Part shown: positions 1-9,060 of the stretch, piece after piece
Position numbering within the stretch: position 1 is the first letter of the stretch
Layout: the number at the start of each line of letters is the position of its first letter
From: Actinidia chinensis
Taxonomy: Eukaryota > Streptophyta > Magnoliopsida > Ericales > Actinidiaceae
Assembly: GCA_009663005.1 (NCBI GenBank)
Contig: VIGQ01000752.1
Span: 15,001 to 37,500, forward strand
DNA: 22,500 nucleotides
Direction of reading: 5' to 3'
Position numbers and translations under genes: made by a program
Notes under the pieces: generated by a model
What the model was told of the DNA's origin: nothing
The model's database searches: none
What the model saw: only the letters and a program-made list of their open reading frames with translations

Positions 1-5
1 CTGTT

Positions 6-14
6 TTAAATTTA
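6..14. repeat. Left copy of 9-bp target-site duplication TTAAATTTA
   Basis: The 9-mer TTAAATTTA directly precedes the GGGG terminus of the foldback element, and an identical copy lies at 581-589. Confidence 0.6.
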
Positions 15-580
15 GGGGAAATTACACTTTAACTCCATGTGGTTTGACTAAAAAACATAACCCTCATGGGGTTTAAAATCGAACAGATGACACCCGGTGG
101 TTTGAACTTTTAACACATAACCCCCTGTGTTTAAATCGGCACATAACCACCTGTGGTTGAGATAAAACACATAACCTCCCGTAGTTTGGATCAATATGAC
201 AATTGAAAAAAAAAATAGCATTTATGTGTGCATTGATAATTTTATATTCAAAAAGTTATTTTTTGTTTATGTCGAGTCCCATTCCAACAATCAATAATAG
301 ATGGATACTTTTGTGCTACTTTAAAAAAAATTGCTTTTGAACATAAAAATTACCAAATCAAACATAAAATGCTATTTTTTTTCAATTGGCAGATTGAGCC
401 AATTACAGGGACGGTTATGTGTTGTTTTCTCAAACCACAGGGTGGTTATGTGTCAATTTAAACCACAGGGGGTATGTGTCAAAAAGTTAAACACAGGGGG
501 GCGTCATCTGTTCAATTTTAAAACACATGGGGCGTTACGTGTTTTTGGGTCAAACCACAGGAGGTAAGTGTACTTTCCCC
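15..580. mobile_element. Foldback / Mutator-like MITE with 9-bp target duplication
   Basis: Two long imperfect inverted arms bracket an AT-rich centre. The left end begins GGGGAAATTACACTT and, after a few mismatches, reads TGTGGTTTGAC. The reverse complement of the right end begins GGGGAAAGTACACTT and reads TGTGGTTTGAC. Each arm contains four to five diverged copies of a unit of the type CACATAACCnCCTGTGGTTT, so the whole element can fold on itself. The 9-mer TTAAATTTA sits directly outside both ends (6-14 and 581-589), which fits the 9-bp target duplication of Mutator-like elements. The 9-mer is nearly palindromic, so part of it could instead be extra terminal repeat. No transposase is encoded; the 78-aa frame at 331-567 is just the right arm read through. 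The foldback structure is certain from the sequence; the superfamily is inferred. Confidence 0.8.
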
Positions 581-589
581 TTAAATTTA
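581..589. repeat. Right copy of 9-bp target-site duplication TTAAATTTA
   Basis: This copy is identical to 6-14 and directly follows the CCCC terminus of the foldback element. Confidence 0.6.
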
Positions 590-899
590 TTTTATAATTC
601 AAAATATTTATATTATAAATTTTATTGAGAATTTTAATATTTTAATAATTATATGTCGGATATAGATCAATAGTCGCTCAATATCAATTTATATCAAGAT
701 AAAATGAGTATAACCATGTGTATCACACTTATTTATTAATTATAAAAAACAATAGTTGATAGATGCATTGTGCCCAATTACGTGATTTTTAATAATATTA
801 TAAATATTTTTTACGACGAAACACAATACGAACGATTAGATTCACGTTCCTTTAGTTATCCACTTACTTGATGAGGTGTGAAAATTCTCATCCTACTAA
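590..899. other. AT-rich spacer, nothing recognised
   Basis: About 310 bases of AT-rich sequence with no open frame, repeat or motif that I can support. It separates the foldback element from the gypsy remnant. Confidence 0.6.
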
Positions 900-1496
900 G
901 TTAGCTCAAGAAAAATTATTTGGCCCCGAAGGGGGAACATGTCGTCACGTGTCCATAAAAAAATCACATCACCAAGCGTCTCTCAAGGTCTCCAATTAGC
1001 AGGTCCAAGCTTATTCTAAACACCATCAGTTCCTATCAATATTCAAAATTACTAAGCACCTCTTCCACCACCTTCGACAAGGTAAATTAAGACTCCATTC
1101 TTCCATAGTCTCCAACAGTTGCGGTGCCATCTCTAATTTGGCACTCACCACCTGTTACGCTGCGATCCTCGTCCACGGCTTCCATATTGATCACCCGCTT
1201 GATTACGTCATGATGTTTTCACACGTCTGGTAAACTCTACAATCTAATAAAAGATCATTCACATCCACTGGAAGGGGTTACTCAGATTCTCACTCATACT
1301 ATTAGTGATTTATTTTGTACTACTTGTCTTTATAGTAAGTTCACCACGGGTATAATCTCCACGCCAGAGGGGCTGTTTTTTTAGCGGCCTCACCTCGAAC
1401 GGTGCATTTGCTTCCTTGCGAGGTTAACAAGTCAATATCGAGCTTCTTGTCGAGCATTTCTGATCATTGGTTGCTCGTTCAAAATTTTTACAACAA
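900..1496 (+). mobile_element. Probable 5' LTR remnant of the Ty3/gypsy element
   Basis: This stretch has higher GC than the spacer before it and lies directly upstream of a primer-binding-site-like motif at 1502, which is where the 5' LTR of the downstream gag-pol remnant should be. It ends in a CA-rich run (TACAACAACAA) that would fit the 3' edge of an LTR. I cannot see a clear TG start, and I found no matching 3' LTR after 6890, so the left boundary is a guess. The 62-aa frame at 1402-1590 runs through the proposed LTR/leader junction and is not a gene. Confidence 0.4.
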
Positions 1497-1501
1497 CAAT
1501 T

Positions 1502-1518
1502 TGGCTCCGTCTATGGGA
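1502..1518 (+). other. Primer-binding-site-like motif of the gypsy element
   Basis: The sequence TGGCTCCGTCTATGGGA differs at two positions from TGGCGCCGTCTGTGGGA, which commonly follows the 5' LTR in plant Ty3/gypsy elements where reverse transcription is primed by a tRNA. It follows an LTR-like end and precedes a leader and gag, as expected. The tRNA species is not settled here. Confidence 0.6.
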
Positions 1519-1793
1519 ATGACTGTTCTCAATAATCTATGCACCTACTTAGCCTTTTATTACCTAGGCAAAGTATCAACAGCACTTTAGATATCAACGC
1601 ACGTCCAATGGAAAATACTGGTCAACCTCTAGTTCTCGAGGGCATTCACACCGTTATGCATTGAATTGTTGAACAATCAGGATAATGAAAGGAGATACAT
1701 GGCCATCTGTAACACCACCTTCCACGAATAATCCCCTCTTGTCACCCCCGCACCTATCCTTGAAGATGCAAGGCGATCTCACCATTCTCGTCG
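1519..1793 (+). mobile_element. Gypsy leader and broken start of gag
   Basis: This lies between the primer-binding-site-like motif and the first recognisable gag frame. It carries stops in all + frames. The last part (about 1710-1793) is proline/histidine-coding in character and probably belongs to the gag N-terminus, out of frame with what follows. Confidence 0.4.
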
Positions 1794-2960
1794 GTGGGCA
1801 ATCAGGATTCACAGAATCATCAAAGTGCTAGTCAGGCACGCTCCATAAGGAGCCGTCAAAGCCAGTCTACAAGTCTGCACTCCAAACGAGGAAGGAGTCT
1901 GAGGTGTTCGAATCCGATCACCCCCAACAGAACTCAGAATATGACAGGTGAGGAAACTTGCAAACAAGGAAGATCACCTCGCCGAGAAGACAGTATGCAC
2001 GGGAATCTTGGTAAATCTACTAATCAGAAATTCAAAGACCTAAATGCCCGAATTGATGCTATAAATATCGACGTAAACACTCCGGCCATAGTGAATGCTT
2101 TGATAAAACAAATAGAACCCCCATTCAAGGAAAGAGTTATGAGAGTTAGGGTCTCATCCCAATTCAAATTACAATCTCAACTAGGAGTATATGAGGGGAA
2201 AACGGATCCAATAGTCACTTGAACTCGTACAAAAACTTAATGATGCTCTAGGATATGAATGAGGTGATGTGCAAAGCTTTTTCGGCACTTTGAAAGGGCG
2301 GCTAGTATCATGGTTCAAGAAGTTATCTCATAGAACCATTGATTGTTAGAACCTAAGTAGGATTGTATTGCCACTCATGAGTACAAGGCAGGCAAAAAGA
2401 AAAACCCCCAATTTTCTACGGTTTACCAAAAAGACGGAGAGAGCCTTAAAAAACTACGTCAAGCAATTTTAATAGGTCATTTTGCAAGTAGAGGATTCCA
2501 GGATAAGGTCGTTAATCATGGCGATGATTGGAAGGTCTTCGTCCTAGCCCATATTGATTCCCTTTCAAAAAAAGTGCTTAAAACCTTGCCAGCACTCTAG
2601 GGTAAAGCCGACAATACATCGCAGCCAGAAGAGCTTATAGAAGACCATGTAGGAAAGCGAGGAAAGGAGGATCAAAAGATGAAGGAAACCAGATACGCAG
2701 CGAACGGATTACAAGGCGAGTAAAACTTAAAAAGGTCTGAGGAGATGCCAAGCAGGCAATTAATGAACGGCGTCCTAGACACCACTCCTCGTCGAACTTG
2801 ATATGATGTTGCCCCCATCATCACCCTCATTCACCCAGGTACTCATGGAGATCACTGAAAAAAAATTTTTGAAATGCCTGAAATGAATCAAAAACACCAA
2901 CCCTCACGGATAAACAAGAACACATATGCAAGTTTCACAAGGATCATGGGCATAATACGC
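1794..2960 (+). pseudogene. gag: Degenerate Ty3/gypsy gag (capsid/nucleocapsid)
   Basis: Gag builds the cytoplasmic virus-like particle that packages element RNA. The first 142 codons (1794-2219) stay open: a basic, serine/arginine-rich start, then DLNARIDAIN, PPFKERVMRVRVSSQFKL and LGVYEGKTDP, wording typical of plant gag of the Tat-like type. After a stop at 2220 the frame continues with NSYKNLMML, MCKAF and, after a shift, LKGRLVSWFKKLSHRTID (about 2225-2345), the usual retrotransposon gag core. Further frame changes lead to a lysine-rich tail (about 2640-2730) and CKFHKDHGHNT (2927-2959), a decayed zinc-knuckle-type segment. Several stops and shifts make it non-functional. The Tat assignment is inference from motif wording. 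Confidence 0.8.
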
Positions 2961-3329
2961 GAGGAGTGATTTCAATTGAAAGAATAGATGGCTGACTTGA
3001 TCAAGATAGGATACTTGAGGAAATTATTGTTGACGCCCGAGGCCGGCCTCACCCGATAGAGGATACGTTGACAATAGGCCAACGCATTGAGGTATCCAAA
3101 ACTCTTCCATGGGGGGGATTCGGATGGACTGAATTCGAATCATCCCAAAAAAGAATGCTTAGGAGCAAAGGGCACGCAGAGAGGAAGGAAGAGGTATACA
3201 ACCTTTTCGCACCTAGGCTGATGAAGGCACTCCTTTCATGACCTTGATAAATGCGATCTAAACGGCTTGACATCTCTCCATGACGATGCTATGGTATATC
3301 TGCCACAATCGCCAATTTCAATGTTTAAA
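2961..3329 (+). pseudogene. Gag-protease linker of the gypsy element
   Basis: This sequence joins the zinc-knuckle remnant to the protease. It begins with a decayed continuation of gag; residues resembling a conserved gag-tail helix (aspartate, leucine, isoleucine, lysine, then leucine-arginine-lysine) can be read near 2990-3025. All frames are interrupted. The minus-strand 74-aa frame at 3049-3273 is a shadow. Confidence 0.5.
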
Positions 3330-3680
3330 GGATCTTAATTGATAACGGGAGTTCTGCTAACATTTTTATTTGTATCAGCGTTCGACAAAAATGAGGAATT
3401 AGGAAAATAGACTCCACCCATTGCATACACCCTTGGGCGGATTGGGTGGGAGAATCAATACACCCCCTCGGATGGATTTAAATTGCCATTGACTTTGGGA
3501 ATGGAGCCCCACCAAAAAACAATACGGCCAGACTTCATCGTCATAGGTTATCCTTTGCCCTACAACGCGATATTAGGTCGCCTCACATTGGGAAAAAATC
3601 AGGGATCATCCACTCTAAACATATATTTGATGATGAAGTTTTCTACTTCCACTTAGGATAGGTGAGGTAAAGAGCAATCA
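3330..3680 (+). pseudogene. Degenerate gypsy aspartic protease
   Basis: The protease cleaves the element's own Gag-Pol polyprotein. Its active-site segment ILIDNGSSANIF is readable at 3332-3367 and matches the D-N-G-S-S-A form common in plant gypsy proteases of this type. Downstream, LPLTLGMEPHQKTIRPDFIVIGYPLPYNAILGR (about 3484-3582) contains the conserved FIV...YNAILGR segment in which the flap and second half of the fold end. Frames change between these blocks, so no intact protein remains. The placement after gag and before RT supports the call. Confidence 0.8.
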
Positions 3681-4089
3681 AAAAAAGTTTCAAAAAGTAC
3701 TTAAAATAGCAATGAGCCAGACACACGCAATGAAAACCAGGCTCAAGAACAAATAAGATAGACGATGCTGAGATGGATGGCTTGAGGGATGAGATAGATG
3801 ATGCATCCCTCTCATTGTCCCCACAAGAAACAAAAAAAACACCAAGCCATTGGAAGTCATCGATCTCTCCATTAACCTAACCATCTAGACATCATGTGAT
3901 GATCGGAACCCAAGTTAACTAGAGAGCCTACAAAGTGCTTGGTGGATGGAATTTTTAAGAAAAAATTAGGACATATTTGCATGGTCACAAGGCGACTGGT
4001 CCTAAGAAAGATCCTCAATTGTCGCTTACAAGCTTTTGTTGCCCTTGACCATCCTCTGGTTCGCACAAAAAATGAGGAAGTCCCCTTAA
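3681..4089 (+). pseudogene. Protease-RT spacer of the gypsy element
   Basis: A hydrophilic, charged linker usually separates protease from RT in these polyproteins. Here the lysine-, glutamine- and asparagine-rich reading continues to about 3780, followed by acidic-rich sequence, with stops in every frame. The minus-strand frames at 3690-3884 and 3872-4159 are shadows. Confidence 0.5.
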
Positions 4090-4660
4090 ATGTGTAAAGG
4101 TTATAGAGGATAAGGTGTCCAAACTTGTAAAGTCGGTGGGTGTTATTAAAGAATCTCATTTCAACCAGATTAGTAAGCCAAGCTATCGTCGCCCCTTAAA
4201 AGGAGTGACAAATGGAGGGGATACGTTGATTTTACAGGACCTAAACCAAAAACTTTCCCTAACGATTAGCTTCGACTATCTGAAAGATCGATTCATAGTT
4301 GAAGCACCTCAAAGCGTGAACTTCAACGTTTCATGGACGCTTTCTCCGGATTACCATCAAATTAAAGGCATCTTTCCCATATCGAGGAAAACATCGTTCA
4401 TCAGGGAAAGGGGATTGTATGTTACAAAGTCATGCTTTTTGGACTGACGAATGCAGGAGCCTACATACAAAGGCTGCGCAACAGGGATGTTCAAAAGAAC
4501 TAATCAGGAATAAAATGAAGTATACATTGACGACAAATGCTAGTAAAAAGTCTCAAAAAATAGAGATCACATCGCCCCTAGTAAAACATTTCGTATCCTT
4601 CACAAATATCGAACCATGATGCTAAACCCTCCAAGTGCATATTTGATGTATCGTCATGAA
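4090..4660 (+). pseudogene. Degenerate gypsy reverse transcriptase
   Basis: RT copies element RNA into DNA inside the particle. KLVKSVGVIKESHF (about 4120-4161) matches the start of the fingers. The FMDAFSG block, which holds the first catalytic aspartate, is at 4330-4350. MLFGLTNAGAYIQRL is at 4432-4476. The active-site box reads YIDD at 4523-4534 (plant elements usually have YVDD), and just after it the reading frame is broken by what looks like a one-base insertion followed by two stops. PSKC, seen at about 4630, is the usual block a little further on. The residues are recognisable, but the enzyme cannot be made. Confidence 0.85.
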
Positions 4661-5090
4661 AATCAGTGGCTTACTGGTGTCCAAAACGAAGAAAGAATCA
4701 AATCTGACCTAATCAAGCCCTACTCATGAAACCTCGCACCAAAAGTGTTCGTGGTACAAAGTTTTGGATCGGGCATAGATAGTAGCGGCCACTTAACAGA
4801 TTTGTTTCAAAATCGGGGATCCGGGTTATCATTTTTAAGATTCTGGAGATGAGAAAAGTAAGGTCTTCGAATGGGTATGGACGAGTGAGTTCGAGTTGCC
4901 ATTCTAACAAATTCAGGTTCGCCACCACGGTAAAGCACCGTTGCTCATCAAAGAGAGGATAAAGTTCAAAAACTGGTATATACGTCACAAAGTCTTACAG
5001 GGGCAAAGACCAGATATTAGAAAATCAAAAAGCCGCTATGGCATCATGATCGAGGTAAGAAAGTCCGTCACTATTTCTAAGCATACCCTT
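4661..5090 (+). pseudogene. RT thumb/connection region, badly decayed
   Basis: This section should hold the RT thumb and connection between the PSKC block and the RNase H domain. I see only short readable pieces and many stops. Open frames at 4713-4988 (minus) and 4941-5138 (plus) have no family wording. The identity rests on position between RT and RNase H. Confidence 0.45.
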
Positions 5091-5650
5091 GGGTGTGTTC
5101 ACAGATCAGCCACTCAAAGCAATTCTCCAACGACCTAACACCTTTCGGATATTTACTTAAGTGGTCTATTGAATTAGGCAAGTTCACAATGCTATCGGCC
5201 AAGGATGGATATTAAAAACCTAAGCATTGGCCGATTTTATAGATGAATTTACCTACGATGTTGCTCTAGATCCTAAAACTAAGAACCTGGGGAGCAGGAG
5301 GTCAGGAATAGCGACATCTACTAGATGGAAGCTATTCGTGGAGGGGATCGTCTACCAACATGGTTGTGGCATTGGCCTCATGCTCCAAAACCTTTAGGGA
5401 GTAGATGGGAATACGCCACCATATCGGGTTCAAAGCCACCACCAACAAGAGGAATACGAGGCTTTTCTTACGAATTGATGGTCACGACGGAGTTGGAAGG
5501 TGGCATCCTTTGGACGCTTACAGTGACTCCTAACCATGGGGAATCAAGGTCAAGGAAATACCTGCAAATATCTCATATATGGATATTAGACAGGTGAAGA
5601 CCCATGGTGTGAAGATCAAGATTTCAAAAGATTCCCTCAAATTTCTAAGA
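5091..5650 (+). pseudogene. Degenerate gypsy RNase H
   Basis: RNase H removes the RNA strand of the RNA/DNA hybrid during reverse transcription. VFTDQPLKAILQRP (5095-5136) and ALADFIDEFTYD (5224-5259) are the conserved connection blocks. The RNase H fold follows with WKLFVEG (5326-5346), where the usual first catalytic aspartate (VDG) has become glutamate. GCGIGL follows at about 5363, and the acidic EYEAFL-type helix lies near 5453-5470. Stops and shifts are frequent. A readable ALA-like end near 5665 leads to the integrase side. Confidence 0.8.
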
Positions 5651-6120
5651 GAAAATAAGCAAGCGATGCCTTGGCAAACTTGGCTTCCATATTGATTTAT
5701 CTAGGACAAAATGTCCCTCTGGGAATTCTCCCCTGCCAAACCCAAGCACGACGTTGCCAAAAACCATTGCCCACACAAATGGAACTGGACATGGATGGAT
5801 GGCATCGCCGCGTACCTCACAACTAGAAAGCTCTATCAGACAAAACTCCAGGGTACGACGGATTCCGAGATCATTCAGCCATATTTTGTTCCCTCCACTA
5901 GACATAGACAAGAGGTCCTTTTAGGACTACTTTTGAGATATTTCCGAATAGAGAAGGCAGATTATGTGCTTAGAGAGATTCATGAAGGCATCTGCGAAAA
6001 TCGCCTCCGGGCCAGATCACTGGTAGAAAGGTAGTTCGTCAAGGTATTTGTAGCCCATATAAGAACGAGATACAATGGCATTCACTAGAAAGTAAAACAA
6101 GTGTCAAAGGTTTGCTCTGG
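5651..6120 (+). pseudogene. Degenerate integrase N-terminal region (HHCC zinc finger)
   Basis: Integrase inserts the DNA copy into the host chromosome. The open frame at 5711-6034 includes WMDGIAAYLTT and ends with ADYVLREIHEGICENRLRAR (5957-6016), a very characteristic plant gypsy segment just before and in the HHCC zinc finger. The histidine in REIHEGI is kept, but the second histidine of the usual GNH is an arginine (ENR). Near 6092-6112 the NKCQRF block keeps only the last cysteine of the CxxC pair. The zinc finger is therefore lost as well as the reading frame. Confidence 0.85.
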
Positions 6121-6650
6121 TAAGTCACCTCCCCCCCCCATCACCACCACACCGAGATGGTTCAATGAGCAGGTCCACGGCCGTTTCGCCCCAAGGGGGT
6201 ATAGATGTTACTCGGACCACTGCCTCAAGCTCCATAACAGAGGAATTTTGATTGTCAACATCGATTAATTCACTAAATGGGATAGAGGTAGAACCTCTCT
6301 CCAAATCACGAAAAGAAGCACACCAGGAAACTTTGTTTAGAAAAAGATCATATTGCCAATTTGGGACTCACGTGAGGTAATCGTCTCCGATTAATGCAAG
6401 CCATTGACAACAACCAAAGTTCAAGCCGTTTTGTTTGGACCTGCTATTATCCAATCATTTTCTCACCCAGCATTCTCAATGCGAACAAACCAAGTGGAGG
6501 TCCACCAACAAAGACGATCTTGAGGGAACTGCAAGGCAAGCTAAAGGAAATCTAAGAAAGGATGGACAAATGACCTTCCAAGTGTATGTGGGCTATCACA
6601 TGACGAGCAAGATCCGAACAAGCTAGATGTCGTACTCTCTGGTTGTATGG
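6121..6650 (+). pseudogene. Degenerate integrase catalytic core (DDE)
   Basis: The three acidic positions of the integrase core can still be located although the frame shifts between them. The first aspartate codon is at 6263-6265, followed by a stop and then FTKW. The second is SD at 6386-6391, again followed by a stop where asparagine is expected. The glutamate of QVEV is at 6497-6499. The helix TILRELQGKLKEI lies at about 6513-6552 and a decayed MTSKIRT-type segment ends the core. A run of nine C at 6131-6139 lies in the linker before the core. Confidence 0.8.
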
Positions 6651-6890
6651 GACAGAGGTTCAAAACACAAAGTCATTTCAACGTAGCGGACTTGGGGGTC
6701 CTGAGAGAGGTCCACTTATCCACGAAGGAACTTAACGCCTGGAAAAACTTGGCCTGATATGGAAGGCCCATAAAGAGTTAATCAAGGTTGTCAAGTTCAG
6801 AAACCTTAGTAGTTAGAAGACAGCATGGGCGGGGGGAAGGCACTCCTCCACCGTTTGGAAGGAAGATATTTTAAAGAAGTACCTCGGGCA
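6651..6890 (+). pseudogene. Integrase C-terminal end of the gypsy pol
   Basis: Short readable pieces such as LEKLGLIWKAHKE (about 6738-6779) and GGGKALLHRLEGRYFKEV (about 6829-6882) resemble the C-terminal end of plant gypsy pol (normally a glycine/tryptophan-containing strand and a final basic-aromatic tail). They mark the probable end of pol. Confidence 0.6.
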
Positions 6891-7904
6891 ACCCCCGCCT
6901 ACCCTATTCACGAGAAGTTTAAGATTATTGGTCACTTAATTATCTATCTCATCTCCTTCCATTAGACGAGACCTCGTAACGTGGATCTCTCAGCGTTGGG
7001 GGGCCGACAGGCTTGCCTTTTGCCTGTAGGGGCCCACGACCACCTTCTGAGCATCGGCAAGAGTAGCAACCTTCTCAGCCAAAGTTCTTGGCATGGATAG
7101 TCCCCTAACAACCAACAACTACCTTTAGCACTAGGTTTAGTCTTCGAAAACAATTGGAACCAATTGACGTTTTGTCTAAGATCAATTTTCACAAAGGGCA
7201 TCATTGTGGGGTGGAAAGAAAATGAAGCCAGACCAAAGCGGTGGTCAAAGGAAGTTTTTTAATTTTACTAGTCTCTGTTTAGCTAAGCTCGCAGAAAACA
7301 ATTATGAGAAGGGACCGCCTCGAACTGTTCACCGATGGGTGTCAGACAGTCAAGTATTGATCGAAGAAAACAAGAATAAAAAGAGTGACTGAGAGTCTTT
7401 CGCTCGGATTCTAAAGAGAGGGAGGAAGAGAGAGTGTATGTTCATTACCATGATGAGAGAGGATGCCCATTTTCAGTGTAGCTTAGCGCGTGCAGCACGC
7501 GCCGACTGTTTTGCCAAAGGTAGCGGCTGATTGCAATCCATACCCCTACAGACGTGGTTGTGACTAACCAGTCCACACCATAGAAACTTGAGCCCAACAT
7601 GGGGTATAAGAAAAACCTCCATGTGTAAGCTACTCATTGCCCCGCAGCTTAGTAAAGACGTTTTGTCAGGATAGTCCCTTGTGTTCATCGTCGAACTACT
7701 GTAATACGATGGATGACCGAAACTCACAGTAGTGACAGTCCAAACGATGTGCGTAGTAAATCGCGATTTATGTGATATTTGTATCCCCTTACTTTACTTT
7801 ACCAATCTTTTTCTTAAAACTATTATTTCTTAAATTCCGAATCATTTTTGCACTCTAAATATAACGAGAAAAGAACGGAAGTCCTATGACCAAGTTATAT
7901 TTCA
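6891..7904. other. Unassigned segment after gypsy pol
   Basis: This is about 1 kb of moderate GC between the end of pol and the next repeat. It should hold the pol-to-3'-LTR spacer and the 3' LTR, but I cannot match any of it to the sequence before 1502. Open frames exist on both strands (6962-7204 minus, 7204-7392 plus, 7473-7727 minus), none with family wording. The frame at 6962-7204 meets the next one head to head at 7204. At 7757-7770 there is a perfect 14-bp palindrome, TAAATCGCGATTTA. It may be LTR too decayed to pair, or another inserted fragment. Confidence 0.4.
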
Positions 7905-8410
7905 TAAGTAGGTTTGGAGCTGGGCAAGCGCGTTTAATATATATTGTTTCAACTCGTTTGATAGTAAAAATGAGCGAGCTCAAGCTGGCTTATTAGATGG
8001 TTTAATATAAAGTCAAGTTGGAAGTTAAGGTGAGCTTCGAATCGATTAACCTCAACTAACATGTTATGAATCTTACTTTGTCCAGCAACACTTTTAATTA
8101 ACCTCTCTAAATTTTATTACCAAAAACAATCGATAGCTATCTTAGTAGCAACAGTCTACTTGAATTCATTGGGAGAGGAGGAATATAAGAGCCAGGAGTC
8201 ATCATACATCCCTATTCTGATCATGATGAATTGTTATTTTTTTAATGTTTTTCTTGCAGTTTGTTATATGTGTCTTAATAATCCTCTATTATGGTACGAG
8301 TATATAATTTATTTTGGCTTCTTTAAAACTTTAAACCAACTCAAGATCTACTCAAGCTTAAATTAACACGAGTTTGCTGTTAAATTTTTTATTAAACTCG
8401 AGCCCCCCTT
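7905..8410. mobile_element. Possible foldback element with CTCGAGTTTAATA-type ends
   Basis: The left part (about 7910-8000) contains GGAGCTGGGCAAGCGCGTTTAATA, AACTCGTTTGA and GAGCGAGCTCAAGCTGG. The reverse complement of the right part (about 8330-8410) contains GGCTCGAGTTTAATA, AACTCGTGTTAA and AAGCTTGAG in the same order. This suggests a diverged inverted-repeat element of about 500 bp of the common plant type built on CTCGAGC/GCTCGAG words. The arms are too diverged to give exact ends or a target duplication. The 68-aa frame at 8160-8366 lies in its AT-rich centre and is not a gene. Confidence 0.4.
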
Positions 8411-8695
8411 CAATTTAAATTTTGCTGAAAATTTAAATGGACGATCTAACACTGAAAACTTATATTTTCGATCGAACACAACTCGCCAGTTGGATACACT
8501 GATCCGTTTGTAGCCCTATAACCTCCGCCAAAACACCCTACTCATTTTTTATTTTTTTACGATTATCACCTTTAACAACTAGGTAACCATTTTGTTTGTT
8601 TGTTGTTGTTGTTTGTTTAGCCCGTCGTGGTGATGTTATATAAAAGAGCTACGAGTGTGAACAACTTTCTAAAATCGAACAACCAACGTGTTTGG
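8411..8695. repeat. Spacer with TTTG/TTG microsatellite
   Basis: Mostly AT-rich spacer. From about 8591 to 8620 it contains a short imperfect TTTG/TTG repeat. TATATAAAAG at 8638-8647 looks like a TATA box, but no coding region follows, so I give it no function. Confidence 0.5.
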
Positions 8696-8830
8696 GGAAG
8701 TGGATATAACGTTGGGACTCGATCAGTACCAGTACATGAGGCAGCTATGGAGTAATTTCCATTCTGACGGGAAGTGGATATAACTGGGACTGAGTCAAGT
8801 ACAATGCATGGAGCAGCTATTGAGTAATTT
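8696..8830 (+). repeat. Tandem duplication, two ~62-bp copies
   Basis: Copy one (8696-8758) and copy two (8770-8830) both run from GGAAGTGGATATAAC through GGGACT, CAGTAC or CAAGTAC, and GCAGCTAT to GAGTAATTT, with small indels and substitutions. They are separated by about 11 bases, giving a period near 74 bp. No frame or function is apparent. Confidence 0.75.
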
Positions 8831-8895
8831 AATCTGGCATCGCATATTATATATTTTAATTATATAATGCTCAAGGTTTTTTTAGGCAATTTATT

Positions 8896-9060
8896 AGTTT
8901 GACTAAGTTTCATTTTTTGTCTCTAGTAATTCATTTAAGCATTCGAGCACTAGTTTTCATTTGGTTCCAATGTTCCCCCTGGTATCAATATTTGGATAAA
9001 AAGAATCATGTGAAAACTCAAATGACCATTTTTAGAGACCATGTGAACTTTTGTCAAACT
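8896..9060. repeat. Imperfect inverted repeat, ~165 bp
   Basis: The left arm starts AGTTTGACTAAGTTTCA and reads on to TGTCTCTA. The reverse complement of the right arm starts AGTTTGACAAAAGTTCA and reads on to GGTCTCTA. The arms are roughly 60 bases each with several mismatches. This may be a small foldback/MITE relic. Confidence 0.4.

Noticed and set aside
7757..7770. 14-bp palindrome TAAATCGCGATTTA as an operator
   Set aside because: A single palindrome in an untranscribed plant spacer has no support as a regulatory site; it is recorded in the segment entry only.
8638..8647. TATATAAAAG as a promoter TATA box
   Set aside because: AT-rich spacer makes such words common and no coding sequence or transcript feature follows.
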